64,000 bases of DNA from Megaustenia siamemsis (lineage: Eukaryota > Mollusca > Gastropoda > Stylommatophora > Ariophantidae). A program made the translations under genes and the position numbers. Positions 11,095 to 21,559 of the stretch are shown here, piece after piece (within the stretch, counting starts at the first letter, position 1; every line of letters starts with the position of its first letter). Under the pieces are notes generated by a model. The model was not told the origin of the DNA and ran no database searches. It saw only the letters and a program-made list of their open reading frames with translations. Location of the stretch: assembly GCA_032433765.1 (NCBI GenBank), contig JAVIAB010000102.1:9873491-9937490 (forward strand), in the 5' to 3' direction.

Positions 11095-11500
11095 GGTGCC
11101 GTCTCCACATCGAAGGTTAGCTACCATTCAGCGCCATTTTGCTGCCCCTTGTTTTGTTGGTGCCTGTTGTCATTGTTTCACTTGTTCACCTTTTAATGTT
11201 TATTAGTCCACATTAGTCTTGGTCTGCCTCTGCCTCGTCTACCTTGCACTTTCCCTTACAAGACGACTTTTAGAAGGTTATTATGCCTCTTCACATGTCC
11301 AAAACGATTTCAGTTGTCTTTTTCGAATTTTGTTAAGTAAATCTCTTTTCATTTTCAGTTGATTTAGAAATCCCTTCTCTGTCTTCTTTTCCTTCCACCC
11401 AATTCTCCTCATTTTCCAATAGACCAACATTTCAAAAGTTTAAATTCCCCTCTCTGTTTTCTTATTTAAAATCTATAATTCTGCGCCATACAGGAAGGTA
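11095..11500 (-). mobile_element. LINE fragment, group A, interrupted by a SINE
   Basis: Minus-strand copy of the group A 3' end (GTGCCGTCTCCACATCGAAG marks its terminus). It continues to the right of the SINE at 11500-11815 as AACATTTTGCTATTCGTAGT up to about 11900, so one LINE copy was split by a later SINE insertion. Confidence 0.8.
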
Positions 11501-11815
11501 AAGGTAAAGTACGAGACCTGAATCGGCGTCTTAGCGAGTTTCCACCCATATGTGCTCGGCCGTCTATTCAGAAGTGTTTGGAGACTTCTGGATAATGTCG
11601 CTTCAAGCATCGAAACTCACGATGCAAGGCGACATTCCTCACCTTCCCAGAGTACCCATTCCTACTAGCGGCTGGGTCGACCGCAGGGGTATTTTTTATC
11701 CAACCCCGAGTACAACTGACACTGCTTCCAGCGGGAATCGAACACGGGTTGTCCGAACGTCGGTAGCCGAGTCGAGTGGTTTTCCCAGCTAGGCTACCGA
11801 GGTCCACATACATGA
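11500..11815 (-). mobile_element. SINE family D, inserted in LINE group A
   Basis: On the minus strand it begins GGTAGCCTAGCTGGGAAAAC, with CCGTGTTCGATTCCCGCTGG as a tRNA B box, then a body of about 200 bp ending ATTCAGGTCTCGTACTTTAC. CATACAGGAA on the left and CATACATGAA on the right look like an aged target-site duplication. The open frames on both strands in it are incidental. Confidence 0.8.
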
Positions 11816-12204
11816 ATGTTAAGTAAACCTAACATTTTGCTATTCGTAGTTTTAATTCTGAAGTTATTTGCTTTGATGTCAAAGGCAACTTTTGTCGATC
11901 ATATTCTGCCTTTTTATTTCTGTGGTGTATCTTTCGTCTGATGTTATTATTGTACTCAATTATTTTGTTTCTATTATTATTACAAACTTGTCCATGTCAG
12001 TGGTTGTGTACACATTTCTTAATGGCAGTCTTATCTGGATCTAGTTCTCGCATATTTTTTTTGCAGAATTATCTCCAGGCATATGGCAGTTAATTATATG
12101 ATATCCTCTGTTGTTATGTATTTATTTAATTTTTGCTCTTTCTTCATCGTCAATTTCCTCCTTTCCCTATATTTTTTTTACGGCTTTCACTTCTATCGCT
12201 GCTA
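11816..12204. other. Remainder of LINE group A copy, then unrecognised T-rich DNA
   Basis: 11816-11900 continues the split group A copy. 11910-11965 resembles the group C motif around TCTGATGTTATTATTGT. The rest has no supported feature. Confidence 0.45.
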
Positions 12205-12830
12205 ATTCCTTCCTTCCTTCCTTCCTTCCTTCCTTCCTTCCTTCCTTCCTTCCTTCCTTCCTTCCTTCCTTCCTTCCTTCCTTCCTTCCTTCCTTCCTTC
12301 CTTCCTTCCTTCCTTCCTTCCTTCCTTCCTTCCTTCCTTCCTTCCTTCCTTCCTTCCTTCCTTCCTTCCTTCCTTCCTTCCTCCCTCCCTCCCTCCCTCC
12401 CTCCCTCCCTCCCTCCCTCCCTCCCTCCCTCCCTCCCTTCCTTCCTTCCTTCCTACCTTCCTTCCTCCCTCCCTTCCTCCCTCCATGCCTCCCTTCCTAC
12501 CTTCCTACCTCCCTCCCTCCCTTCCTTCCTTCCTTCCTTCCTTCCTTCCTTCCTTCCTTCCTCCCTCCCTTCCTACCTTCCTTCCTCCCTTCCTTCCTCC
12601 TCCATGCCTCCCTTCCTACCTTCCTTCCTCCCTCCCTTCCTACCTTCCTTCCTCCCTCTCTTTCTCCCTTCCTCCCTTCCTTCCTCCTTCCTTCCTTCCT
12701 TCCTTCCTTCCTTCCTCTTCCTTCCTTCCTTCCTTCCTTCCTTCCTTCCTTCCTTCCTTCCTTCCACCCTCCCTCCCTCCATCCTTCCTTCCTCCCTTCC
12801 TTCCTCCCTTCCTTCCTTCATGCCCTCCCT
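12205..12830. repeat. (TTCC)n tetranucleotide tract, about 620 bp
   Basis: An almost pure TTCC block to about 12380, then CTCC-rich and mixed TTCC/CTCC blocks with occasional TACC and ATGCC units that recur in order (for example CTCCATGCCTCCCTTCCTAC twice). A pure polypyrimidine strand of this length can form triplex DNA. Pro-Ser-Leu-Phe and Arg-Glu-Gly-Lys frames over it are artefacts. Confidence 0.97.
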
Positions 12831-13699
12831 CCTCATCCCTTCCTCCGCCTCACTCATCTTCACCTCCCCACCTTCCCCCTCTATCCCCTTCCTCTCTCTC
12901 TCTTCCTCTCTTTTTTTTTCTTATATTTTTTTTCCTTTTTCTTATTTTTAAAACTTCCTATTTGTCCAGTCCTTTTCCTTTTCTGCTTTTTTTTTCTCTC
13001 CGTATTCGTCTCTTCACATTCATCTTCTCTTTCTTCCCAAACCTCCTCTTCTTTTTCAGTTCTCATTTAATTCATCATCACCCTCATTTTCTTCATCTCA
13101 TCTTTTCTATTCCGTTCTTCAACTTCAGCTTATCACCCATATCCCGACGAAGCTGCCAGTTGTTGGTGACGCTTACATGCTTACTTCAAGCAAAAATGCA
13201 ACAAAACCCATTCAGTTTAATCAGTCCGTGGCCATCCTCCTGGAGTGCCCCAAGTATGGTTCATTCATACTGTATACCTCTTCTTCCACTGTTCTATCGC
13301 GTTAGTAAATCTTCATATTTTTAATGCGTTCTTAATCAGTCTTGAATTGTCTCTAATCAGTCTTGAATTGGCCCCCCCTCCCCCCACACACACACACAAC
13401 ACACAACACTAAAGGGAAGTAAGCCAAAGTGTGTTGACATACACGCACGCACATACGACTAGTCCGGTAGAAGTCATGACTAAACGTGACACACGCCTGT
13501 GACATACAGTCACGGGGCCAGGTCACGCCGGTACTGTACTATTCAAGTATGTTTCTTGTTACTGCATACCAAGTTAGATTTACATATTAAATAACATAAA
13601 GATTGTAGGAACTGGATGTTTCAAGTTGCGACTTAAAGACGCCCATTTAAAAAGAAACCAGTCATCGGATGTAATGGGGCCAGTGCATAAAGAGAGCCA
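12831..13699. other. T/C-rich flank and unassigned DNA
   Basis: 12831-13100 is decayed pyrimidine-rich flank of the TTCC tract. 13370-13400 holds a short CA run. No gene-like structure is recognised in 13100-13699. Confidence 0.5.
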
Positions 13700-14944
13700 T
13701 TGAAGCGAGTTGAAAAAGGGGATAATCTACTCTCTTTGGTCCTACCATTAGTAGAGGGAAAACTTGGAAATATAGAAACGGGGATAAGCGAAGGAAAGAT
13801 CTATCAATCAATATATCTATTAGAGCACCTTAGATATCCCTTTTGGGAGCATAGTTCACAGTTCATAGTTCATTTTGGGAGCATAGGTCGTAGGCAAAGT
13901 TCGCATCCAACCTTCGATTCGGAGACGGCACTCAATGATGATGATGAGTTCACAGACAGGCATAGTTCGCAGCCAACCTTCGGTGCGGAGACGGCACTCG
14001 ATGATGATGATGAGTTCACAGACAGGCATAGATCACAACCAACCTTCAGTGCGGAGACGGCACTCGATGATTATAATGAGTTCACAGACAGGCATAGTTT
14101 ACACCCAACCTTCAGTGCGGAGACGGCACTCAATGATTATAATGATTTCACAGACAGGCATAGATCACAACCAACCTTCAGTGCGGAGACGGCACTCAAT
14201 GATTATAATGAGTTCACAGACAGGCATAGATCACAGCGAACCTTCGGTGCGGAGACGGCACTCAATGATTATAATGAGTTCACAGACAGGCATAGATCAC
14301 AACCAACCTTCAGTGCGGAGACGGCACTCAATGATTATAATGAGTTCACAGACAGGCATAGATCACAGCCAACCTTCGGAGCGGAGACGGCACTCAATGA
14401 TTATAATGAGTTCACAGACAGGCATAGATCACAGCCAACCTTCAGTGCGGAGACGGCACTCAATGATTATAATGAGTTCACAGACAGGCATAGATCACAG
14501 CCAACCTTCAGTGCGGAGACGGCACTCAATGATTATAATGAGTTCACAGACAGGCATAGTTTACATTCAACCTTCGGTGCGCAGACGGCACTCAATCATG
14601 ATCACGAGTTCACAGACAGATTCTCTCCCTTCATCCGAATTCTCGGACACTTGACAGATCATCTTCATGACACAACGGACAACTCCCTCATCAGCACGAT
14701 CCCCAGGATAAATCATGCCCGACACATACTAGCGAAATTACTGAAAATGGCCTCAGCTCAGATTCACAAACTTCGTAGCAACGGCAAAAACCTAGTCCTC
14801 AAACCTCTTTATTCGCTTCATACGACACGAGCGGCAGGTGACAGTGACTCCATTCTTTTCTCTACTGACTGTAGCCTGAACCCCGGTAGCCTCAAAGGAG
14901 TATCTTCACTCTTTTTCTATCCAGCCCAGGCCAATGCGCGATAG
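13700..14944 (+). repeat. 63-bp satellite with in-frame 21-residue repeat (414-codon frame)
   Basis: From about 13885 to 14620 a 63-bp unit repeats about 11 times. The unit translates as a 21-residue repeat of the type SQPTFSAETALNDYNEFTDR plus His. Its DNA includes CAGCCAACCTTCGGTGCGGA, GACGGCACTC and GATGATGATGAG, which is the 3' end and tail of LINE group A. Because 63 is a multiple of 3, all three + frames tend to stay open; a second frame (13935-14654) is also open. After the array the frame continues about 110 codons without a recognisable domain. I favour a LINE-tail-derived satellite, not a gene, but a recruited repeat protein is not excluded. Confidence 0.7.
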
Positions 14945-15188
14945 CTCAGTGGTTAGTGAACTGGACTACAAAGAACAAGCGGTAGGGTTCGATCCCAACC
15001 GACGGCTTCCGGGTTCACCCAGCCTTAAATGGGTACCGGATTTTTTTCTGGGAAAGTGAAGCGGCACGGGCGTAATACCGACCACATTACCCCAAAAATC
15101 ATGTGCTGAAGGTCTGTAAAATGTATGGTCACTAACACCATATTCCCTATACGCCACTTGGCCTGACGGGGGTACTTTACTTTTACCT
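14939..15188 (+). mobile_element. SINE family A with 10-bp target-site duplication
   Basis: Complete copy: A box CGATAGCTCAGTGGTTAGTG, B box GGTAGGGTTCGATCCC, body with TTTTTTTCTGGGAAAGTGAA and GACCACATTACCCCAAAAAT, 3' end GCCACTTGGCCTGACGGGGG. GGCCAATGCG at 14929-14938 is repeated at 15189-15198. Intact internal promoter boxes suggest relatively recent activity. Confidence 0.95.
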
Positions 15189-15194
15189 GGCCAA

Positions 15195-15295
15195 TGCGTA
15201 AGTATTTTGTTGTGTTTCTTTTTGCAAAGCTTTCACCATACCTTGTAGGAGTGTAAGTTATACCCCACTACTGGCTCTATTGTAGCATCAGGTTT
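15195..15295 (+). mobile_element. Fragment of the hammerhead-associated retroelement
   Basis: GTAAGTATTTTGTTGTGTTT, then TTTGCAAAGCTTTCACCATA, then TATACCCCACTACTGGCTCT matches the minus-strand reading of 4765-4870. The ribozyme-like core itself is missing from this copy, apparently cut off at the SINE insertion site. Confidence 0.6.
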
Positions 15296-15359
15296 TCTTA
15301 GTGTGTATCCAGTCCATCTTTGTTTTCAGTTCATGATCTTTTCCTATTCTTTTCACCAT

Positions 15360-15990
15360 CATGCAGCATAAAAATAAACAGGGCAAATCTGAAACAAGTG
15401 CAACGCGTCAAATACTTGGACACAATAATAACAGTAGATGGAAGATGCAACACAGAAATAAAAAGCAGAATAGCTCAGCCAAAATAGCATGTCAGAAAAT
15501 GAAAAATATCTTATGCAACAAATCTGTGTCAATAGAAATGAGAAATAGAGTTCATTGGTGCTATATAGAGCCAATTCTGACCTATGGAAGCGAATCATGG
15601 ACAATAGACAAACAAAGGAAAAAACGGTTAGAGGACACATAGATGGGTGGGATTTCTCAGAAGAATGTTGAACATTTCCTGGACAGCTAAAAAGACCAAT
15701 GAGGAAGTTCTCAAAGAGACCAACACATAGATGGAGCTCCTAAAAAACATCAGAAAGAAACAATCAACACTTTTCGGACACATCATGAGAAGAGGAAAGT
15801 TGGAATACTTGGTTACAACTGGCAAAACAAAAGGAAAGAGATATCGCGGACGACAATGAGAGAAAATACTAGTAGGCTTGGTGTCATGGCATGGAAAACA
15901 GTCCACAACAAAACTGATACGATGCACTGTAGATAGAAGGTTGTGGAAGGATATGATAACCTGCGTCAACCGGTATGGCACATGCTGATG
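15360..15990 (+). mobile_element. LINE fragment, group C
   Basis: First frame (15361-15642) encodes YIEPILTYGSESWTIDKQ after a CNKSVSIEMRNRVHW block. After a frameshift come GFLRRMLNISWTAKKTNEE, a FGHIMRRGKLEYLVTTGK block and a C-terminal LIRCTVDRRLWKDMITCV. The order is that of the reverse-transcriptase C-terminus of EN-RT LINEs. In-frame stops (for example TAG after the NEEVLKETNT block) show it is dead. Confidence 0.88.
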
Positions 15991-16108
15991 ATACAGTTTG
16001 AGAGTTTTCCTCTCTATTGATACCTCACATGTCTTTCTATAATAGACAGGTTATTTGTAAATGTACGTAAAGTTCCATTCATTTATGTAAAGCATGCATA
16101 TTTACACA

Positions 16109-16367
16109 GGGAGCCGCGATAGCTCAGTGGTTAGTGAACTGGACTACAAAGGACAAGAGGTAGGGTTCGATCCCAACCGACGGCTTCCGGGTTCACCCAG
16201 CCTTAAATGGGTACCAGATTTTTTTTCTGGGATTTTGAAGCGGCACGGGCGTAATACCGACCACATTACTCCAAAAATCACGTGCTGAAGGTCTGTAAAA
16301 TTTATGGTCACTAACACCATATTCCCTATACGCCACTTGGTGTGATGGGGGTACTTTACCTTTTTTT
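16109..16367 (+). mobile_element. SINE family A with 15-bp target-site duplication
   Basis: Full-length copy starting GGGAGCCGCGATAGCTCAGT, B box GGTAGGGTTCGATCCC, and the family 3' end GCCACTTGGTGTGATGGGGG followed by GTACTTTACC and a T run. ATGCATATTTACACA occurs at 16094-16108 and 16368-16382. This is the best-defined copy for deriving the family consensus. Confidence 0.96.
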
Positions 16368-16382
16368 ATGCATATTTACACA

Positions 16383-16780
16383 CTGTCTATCCGTTTATTC
16401 GTGGATCCTCAAGTAATAGATGGGCCCTCTCCCTCTCAACCACCACCACTCACCCCCTCACATTCTTGATGGTCCTTGCGATCCCATTTGACCCATTTAT
16501 CCAGTAGGCTCGTGACAACCTTTAAGAGAAATATCAACGTAAGATAACAGTGCCAGAAGTTTGAAACATGTACCTGATCAGGGGACCTTATTCCTAGCTT
16601 ACTGTCTCTGTTTACAATACATCAACGTTAACTGGTTGAAAATAGTCTACTGACCAAGACCTGGATATACACGTGAGATGTTCATCTTTTTCAGTAGACG
16701 CTTTAAGCAGGTAATGTTTATAATCATAAATAGCTATTTTCGCTTGTTATAGAAAAATTAATATAAGTTGTACATAGCAG
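16383..16780. other. No supported feature
   Basis: Unassigned DNA. CATGTACCTGATCAGGGGAC followed by CTTATTCCTAGC at 16566 resembles short segments near 32790 and 32875, suggesting another small repeat family. Confidence 0.4.
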
Positions 16781-16789
16781 CTTAACTAA

Positions 16790-16855
16790 AAAGAAGACGG
16801 TACACAAATGATAAAACGTTTCGGACACAAGTCTTCATCAGTAAGACAAAAACGA
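16790..16855 (-). other. Hammerhead-like motif
   Basis: On the minus strand, 16815-16841 reads CTGATGA, AGACTTGTGTCC, GAAACGTT: a CUGAUGA core, a short GAC/GTC stem II with a UUGU loop, and GAAAC. The layout is the same as at 4870-4900 but the stems differ. Stems I and III were not verified. Confidence 0.45.
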
Positions 16856-16894
16856 AAACATTAGACGATTGCATACAGGACCGGATTAATGCCT

Positions 16895-17150
16895 GGGCTA
16901 AATAAGAAATAGCTTAGAGCCTGATAATCTCGGCGATACAAAATGAGAGTACCTCTGAAGTCGGAGAATATCTGCCTGTATGGCGATGAACACCTTAACA
17001 CCCGACTGCGGGTTTGAAGAATTGGAGGGCCGGGGGAAAGGTGGGGGGGGGAGTGATGTTCTCGAAAAATTCAGTCCTTCGGAACTTCGTTCGAGATATA
17101 AAGTTGGCGAACACAAACAAACATGCAACCCTTTTACTTTGACCTTAGTG
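16895..17150 (+). mobile_element. SINE family B, 3' part, diverged
   Basis: Shares with the copies at 33090 and 44483 the order ATGAGAGTACCTCTGAAGTC, ATCTGCCTGTATGGCGATGA, TTCAGTCCTTCGGAACTTCG and AAAGTTGGCGAACACAAAC. The tRNA-like head is not recognisable here, and a G-rich insertion lies at 17030-17055. Confidence 0.6.
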
Positions 17151-17411
17151 CAATATGTATGCACATGAAGATATGCTCAGACAAGTAGATCGTTTTAAAG
17201 ACCTGAGAACATTGTTAACATCAGATGGAAATTATTGTTATCATTACGCTAATGTTGTCTTTTTATTCAGAAAAAAAAAATTACTATCCATTAATGGTTA
17301 GGTGAATCAGTGTTACTTTATGGTTGCGAATCATGTACAGTAAATATATAGATACATTTTTTTTTTTAAATGTCAAAACCAGAAAGCCAATTCTTGACTT
17401 AAAGAATTAAC

Positions 17412-17645
17412 TATCTCTACGACACATAGTACCATTGCTGGTGTATGTCCGGGGGGGGGGGTACGATAGAACCCGAGGGATAAAGGCCGCTTGGTCAAGC
17501 AGTCGCCACGACGTGTGAGACTCAGGATTTTTATTTCACCCCCGATAGAATAAAATCCTTTCTGTCTACCCCTGGCTTCGAACACCGTACTTCAGCTTTT
17601 CAGCTAGCGGGACAGTGGTTTTACCCGCACGGCCACGCGCACCTC
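17412..17645 (-). mobile_element. SINE family C with 15-bp target-site duplication
   Basis: On the minus strand it begins GTGCGCGTGGCCGTGCGGGT (A-box region) and has GGTGTTCGAAGCCAGGGG as B box, then a body with GGATTTTATTCTATCGGGGG and a C-rich run. ACTTAAAGAATTAAC is present at 17397-17411 and 17646-17660. A second copy lies at 55361-55593. Confidence 0.92.
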
Positions 17646-17839
17646 ACTTAAAGAATTAACGGGCATAATTGTCTCTGGTTGGCAAGGAGTTCGAAAACAT
17701 GGACGAGATGAAGACGAGACCGGAAATACATCGAGGAGACAGATGGATTGAGTGACGGTAAAAGATGGATAAAGCTTGAAATGATCGTACGGAAATGGCA
17801 CAGATCTAGACAACTTTGAAAGTAGTTGTGAAAGATATG

Positions 17840-18395
17840 TGCTCTTTTTGGAACTCAGCGAGTACCATGTCTGCTGGCGTAGGTGATCATGTCTCTCCTC
17901 AACTCTCGATCTCGACAATTATTTATAATTTCTGTTGTTGACGTTCCGCCAAGCCATTCTCTTAAGCTGTCTGGTATCTTTTCTCTTTGCTTCCCTCTAT
18001 CTATTTGTCCATCGGCTTTCCCAATTGTTACAATATATTCCAGCTGTTCTCTTCTCATTACATGGCCAGAAAATGATGATTGTTTCTTCCTAATATTGGA
18101 AATTAGCTCTCTTTTTGTTTTGGCCTCTTTCAGAACGTTTTCATTACTCCTCTGTGCTGTACATGGTATTCTCAACATTCTTCTCTAAACCCACATTTCT
18201 ACAGCCAACAGTGATTTTCTTGTCTCTTGTGCTATTGTCCATGATTCACATCTATATTTTCAGACTGCCTATACATAATATTTAAGAACTCATTTTCTTG
18301 ATTCTGTTGTCTAAAATGAATTGCACGGTATCTTCAATATTTTTTTAAAAGCTGCTTTTTCCAGCACCATTCTGCATCTCATTTCCGTTGTACAT
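17840..18395 (-). mobile_element. LINE fragment, group B, minus strand
   Basis: Minus frame 17855-18178 holds KEAKTKRELISNIRKKQSSF, SGHVMRREQLEYIVTIGKA, SLREWLGGTSTTEIINNCRD and LRRDMITYASRHGT, a well-kept stretch of the group B C-terminus. Further 5' coding pieces extend to about 18395, with frameshifts. The CCAGCACCATTCTGCATCTC region corresponds to the MVLEKAAF block. Confidence 0.85.
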
Positions 18396-18429
18396 TTTTC
18401 TTTATCATCATTGTTTCTACGAACACCAT

Positions 18430-19395
18430 CTTTGTGTCTATCACCATCATCATGGCCTCTACCATCATCATCATTGCTTGTGCCATCATTATCATTGCCT
18501 CTACCATCATCATTATCACCATCATTGCCTCTACCACCATATTTATCACCATCATTGCCTCTACCATCATCATTATCACCATCATTGCCTCTACCATCAT
18601 CATTATCACCACCATTGCCTCTACCATCATCATTATCACCACCATTGCCTCTACCATCATCATTATCACCATCATTGCCTTTACCACCATATTTATCACC
18701 ATCATTGCCTCTACCATCATCATTATCACCATCATTGCCTCTACCATCATCATTATCACCATCATTGCCTCTACCACCATATTTATCACCATCATTGCCT
18801 CTACCATCATCATTATCACCATGATTGCCTCTACCACCATATTTATCACCATCATTGCCTCTACCATCATCATTATCATTGCCTCTACCATCATCATTAT
18901 CACCATCATTGCCTCTACCATCATCATTATCATTGCCTCTACCATCATCATTATCATTGCCTCTACCATCATCATTATCATTGCCTCTACCATCATCATT
19001 ATCACCATCATTGCCTCTACCATCATTATTATCACCACCATTGCCTCTACCATCATCATTATCACCACCATTGCCTCTACCATCATCATTATCATTGCCT
19101 CTACCATCATCATTATCACCATCATTGCCTCTACCATCATTATTATCACCACCATTGCCTCTACCATCATCATTATCACCACCATTGCCTCTACCATCAT
19201 CATTATCACCACCATTGCCTCTACCATCATCATTATCATTGCCTCTACCATCATCATTATCACCATCATTGCCTCTACCATCATTATTATCACCACCATT
19301 GCCTCTACCATCATCATTATCACCACCATTGCCTCTACCATCATCATTATCATTGCCTCTACCATCATCACCATCATTGCCTCTACCACCATCCA
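18430..19395. repeat. Minisatellite, 18/27-30-bp units, about 35 copies
   Basis: Unit of the form ATCATTGCCTCTACCATCAT followed by CATTATCACC, with 18-bp short forms lacking the CACCATCATT part and variants TACCACCATATTTATCACC. All unit lengths are multiples of 3, so five long frames on both strands are open (for example GRGNDGDNDD repeats on the minus strand). The regular frame is a property of the repeat. Confidence 0.95.
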
Positions 19396-19479
19396 TTAAA
19401 TTCTTTTAAAAATCGTAAATTCTTTAAAACTAAAAGTCGTACATAGATCCCAGTAATTCTGATCTGACATACTAACCTC

Positions 19480-19950
19480 AAAACAAATAACATCAGGGCT
19501 AAAACTAAGAATAGCAAAATGTTACATCTTCTCAATATACCTATATGGTGCAGAAACATGGACATTGACAAGAAAATAGAACAGAGAATGGAAGCCTTTG
19601 AAATGTGGATATATAGAAGAATAGGAAGAATTGGATGGAAGGAAAAGGAAACAAACGATGAAGTCTTAAAACAACTAAAAATGTAAAGAGAACTACTAAG
19701 CACAATTCAAACAAGACAAATGAGATTTTTGGGCCATGTTAAAAGACACAACAGCCTACTAAAAGTAATTCTGGAGGGGAAAATACAAAGTAAAAGAGGC
19801 AGAGGCAGACCAAGACCAACATGGACAAGTAACATCAAAAGATGGACAAGTCAGCCTATGACAGCCTGCACCATCAAAGCAAGAGACAGAGCAGAATGGC
19901 GCTCCATGGTAGTCAACCTTCGTTGCGGAGACGGCACTCGATGATGATGA
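19480..19950 (+). mobile_element. LINE fragment, group A, good 3' end
   Basis: Blocks equivalent to ETWTLTRK, RMEAFEMWIYRRIGRIGWKE, then the frame 19720-19944 with RFLGHVKRHNSLLKVILEGK, QSKRGRGRPRPTWTSNIKRW and AEWRSMVVNLRCGDGTR. The 3' end is ACCTTCGTTGCGGAGACGGC, ACTC and GATGATGATGA. An in-frame TAG separates the two parts. It is the best copy here for defining the group A 3' terminus. Confidence 0.9.
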
Positions 19951-20704
19951 TAAATTCTGATCACGATATAACTACATGGCTGTGAATGTGTTACACAAAA
20001 TCGTGTAACATGTTAAAAGTGAAACTTGCAGTACTTTACACATGAGTCATAAACACATTTGAAGCGTTACCTGTAAAAGCCGTTATTACGTCACGGGTAA
20101 ATGTGAATGCACTAAAAATAAAAGATGGTCCACATAGTTCTGCCACTCGTATAATGTGCATATTTTAGCCCCTTGCTTCCCCCCTCCCAGATTATCCATA
20201 TTTGGCATTTTGTGTAACGCGAGATGAAAGTCAAATTACGTATTCGTCCTGCAAACATTATTAACCAAAACAAAAAGAGAGAGAATACTTATCACTTCAC
20301 AAGAGTACAGTTCTCGTGGCTTCATGACTGTATTGTTATTATAAGTCTCAAACTTCGGACCATTTTCTCTAACCGATGCGCACGCGAGGGTTTAACCATT
20401 TGAGTAAGTGAGAGTTCAGAAAGCCTTTGATATCCTGGACATAAGGATAATCTTTCAGTCGACAGAACTGAGATCCATTTATGATGTAGTGACTGTAATG
20501 TTTTGTTCTTAAAACGCTCATTGATATTAAGTATGGGGTCTTGGCTGTGGAGGAATTCATCTAAGAAAAAATACGTTCTCAATGTAAGTATACACATTAT
20601 CTGGTATACTGTTAATTATATGTTTCTTTATCTCATTTTATTATTTGTAGCGCATTTGTCCTCTTCTTGTGTTGATACATTCGGTCAGGTTACAACTGGT
20701 CTTC
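19951..20704. other. Unassigned DNA
   Basis: No recognisable gene. A minus frame at 20369-20560 with HYSHYIINGSQFCRLKDYPY looks mildly coding but I do not recognise it and the flanks give no splice-consistent model. Confidence 0.35.
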
Positions 20705-21260
20705 ATCATCATGTGCCATACCGGTTGGCGTAGGCGATCATGTCTTTCAAATCTTCTATCCACAATGCATCGTATCAATTCTGTTGTTGACTGTTTTCTA
20801 TGCCACAACACCAAGCTATCTGGCATTTTCTATTTTGTCGTCCACGATCTCTCTTTCTCTGTATTTTACCAGTTGTAACCAAGTATTTCAACTTTCCTCT
20901 TCTTATGATGTGCTCGAAAAATGTTGATTGTTTCTTTCTGATGTTTTTTAGGAGCTCCCCATCTGTGTTCTCTTTGAGAATGTCCTCATTGGTCTTGTTA
21001 GCTGTCCAGGAAACTTTCAACAATCTTCTGAGAAACCTGTGGCCTCTAATCGTCTTTTCATTTGTTTGTCTACTGTCCATGATTCGCTTCCATAGGACAG
21101 CATTGGTCCTATATAGCACCACGTATTTGACGCGTTGCACTTGTTTCAGATTTGACCTGTTTATTTTTATGCTGCATGATGGTGATGATTGTTTCTTCGA
21201 TATGACCATTACTTTTGTTTTCGTACTATTCAGACTAAGACCTTTCTTGTTGCTTTCTTT
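20705..21260 (-). mobile_element. LINE fragment, group C, long minus-strand copy
   Basis: Minus frame 20775-21278 (167 codons) starts within the thumb region (KGLSLNSTKTKVMVISKKQS, SIKINRSNLKQVQRVKY), jumps by deletion to a WKRIMDSRQTNEK-like block, and continues FLRRLLKVSWTANKTNEDIL, RGKLKYLVTTGKIQRKRDRG. The (ATC)n at 20705-20712 on the + strand is the start of its tail. The deletion joins non-adjacent blocks in frame. Confidence 0.85.
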
Positions 21261-21559
21261 TACTATTATGTCTATCATTTATTGCAGTTCATTCTCTTTA
21301 TCTCATTCGCCCTTTTATAGCGATGTTGTCTTCTTACCTTGTTCATATGCTTAATTTGGTTACCATTGGTTTATCTCTTTATTTAACTCACCTCAGACTA
21401 CCATTAGTTCATCTCTTTATCTTCTCCGCCTATTTCTAACATTGTTGTCTTCTTGTCGTTTTAATAATAAGCTTATTCTGACCGGTTACCGTTGATTCAT
21501 CTCTTTATCGAATTTTCCTCAGATTATCATAGGTCTAACTCTTTATCTGGTTATCTTCA
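21261..21559. repeat. Degenerate tandem repeat around ACCATTGGTTTATCTCTTTA
   Basis: Four loosely similar segments (at about 21362, 21400, 21487, 21525) contain a (T)ACCATT(G)(A/G)TT(C/T)ATCTCTTTAT motif. Low-level tandem duplication; no gene. Confidence 0.4.

Noticed and set aside
12111..13324. Pro/Ser/Leu/Phe-rich frames of up to 319 codons
   Set aside because: They translate the TTCC tract; no start context or non-repetitive domain.
18311..19446. Five long open frames (up to 361 codons) on both strands
   Set aside because: All are translations of an 18/27-30-bp satellite whose unit lengths are multiples of 3.
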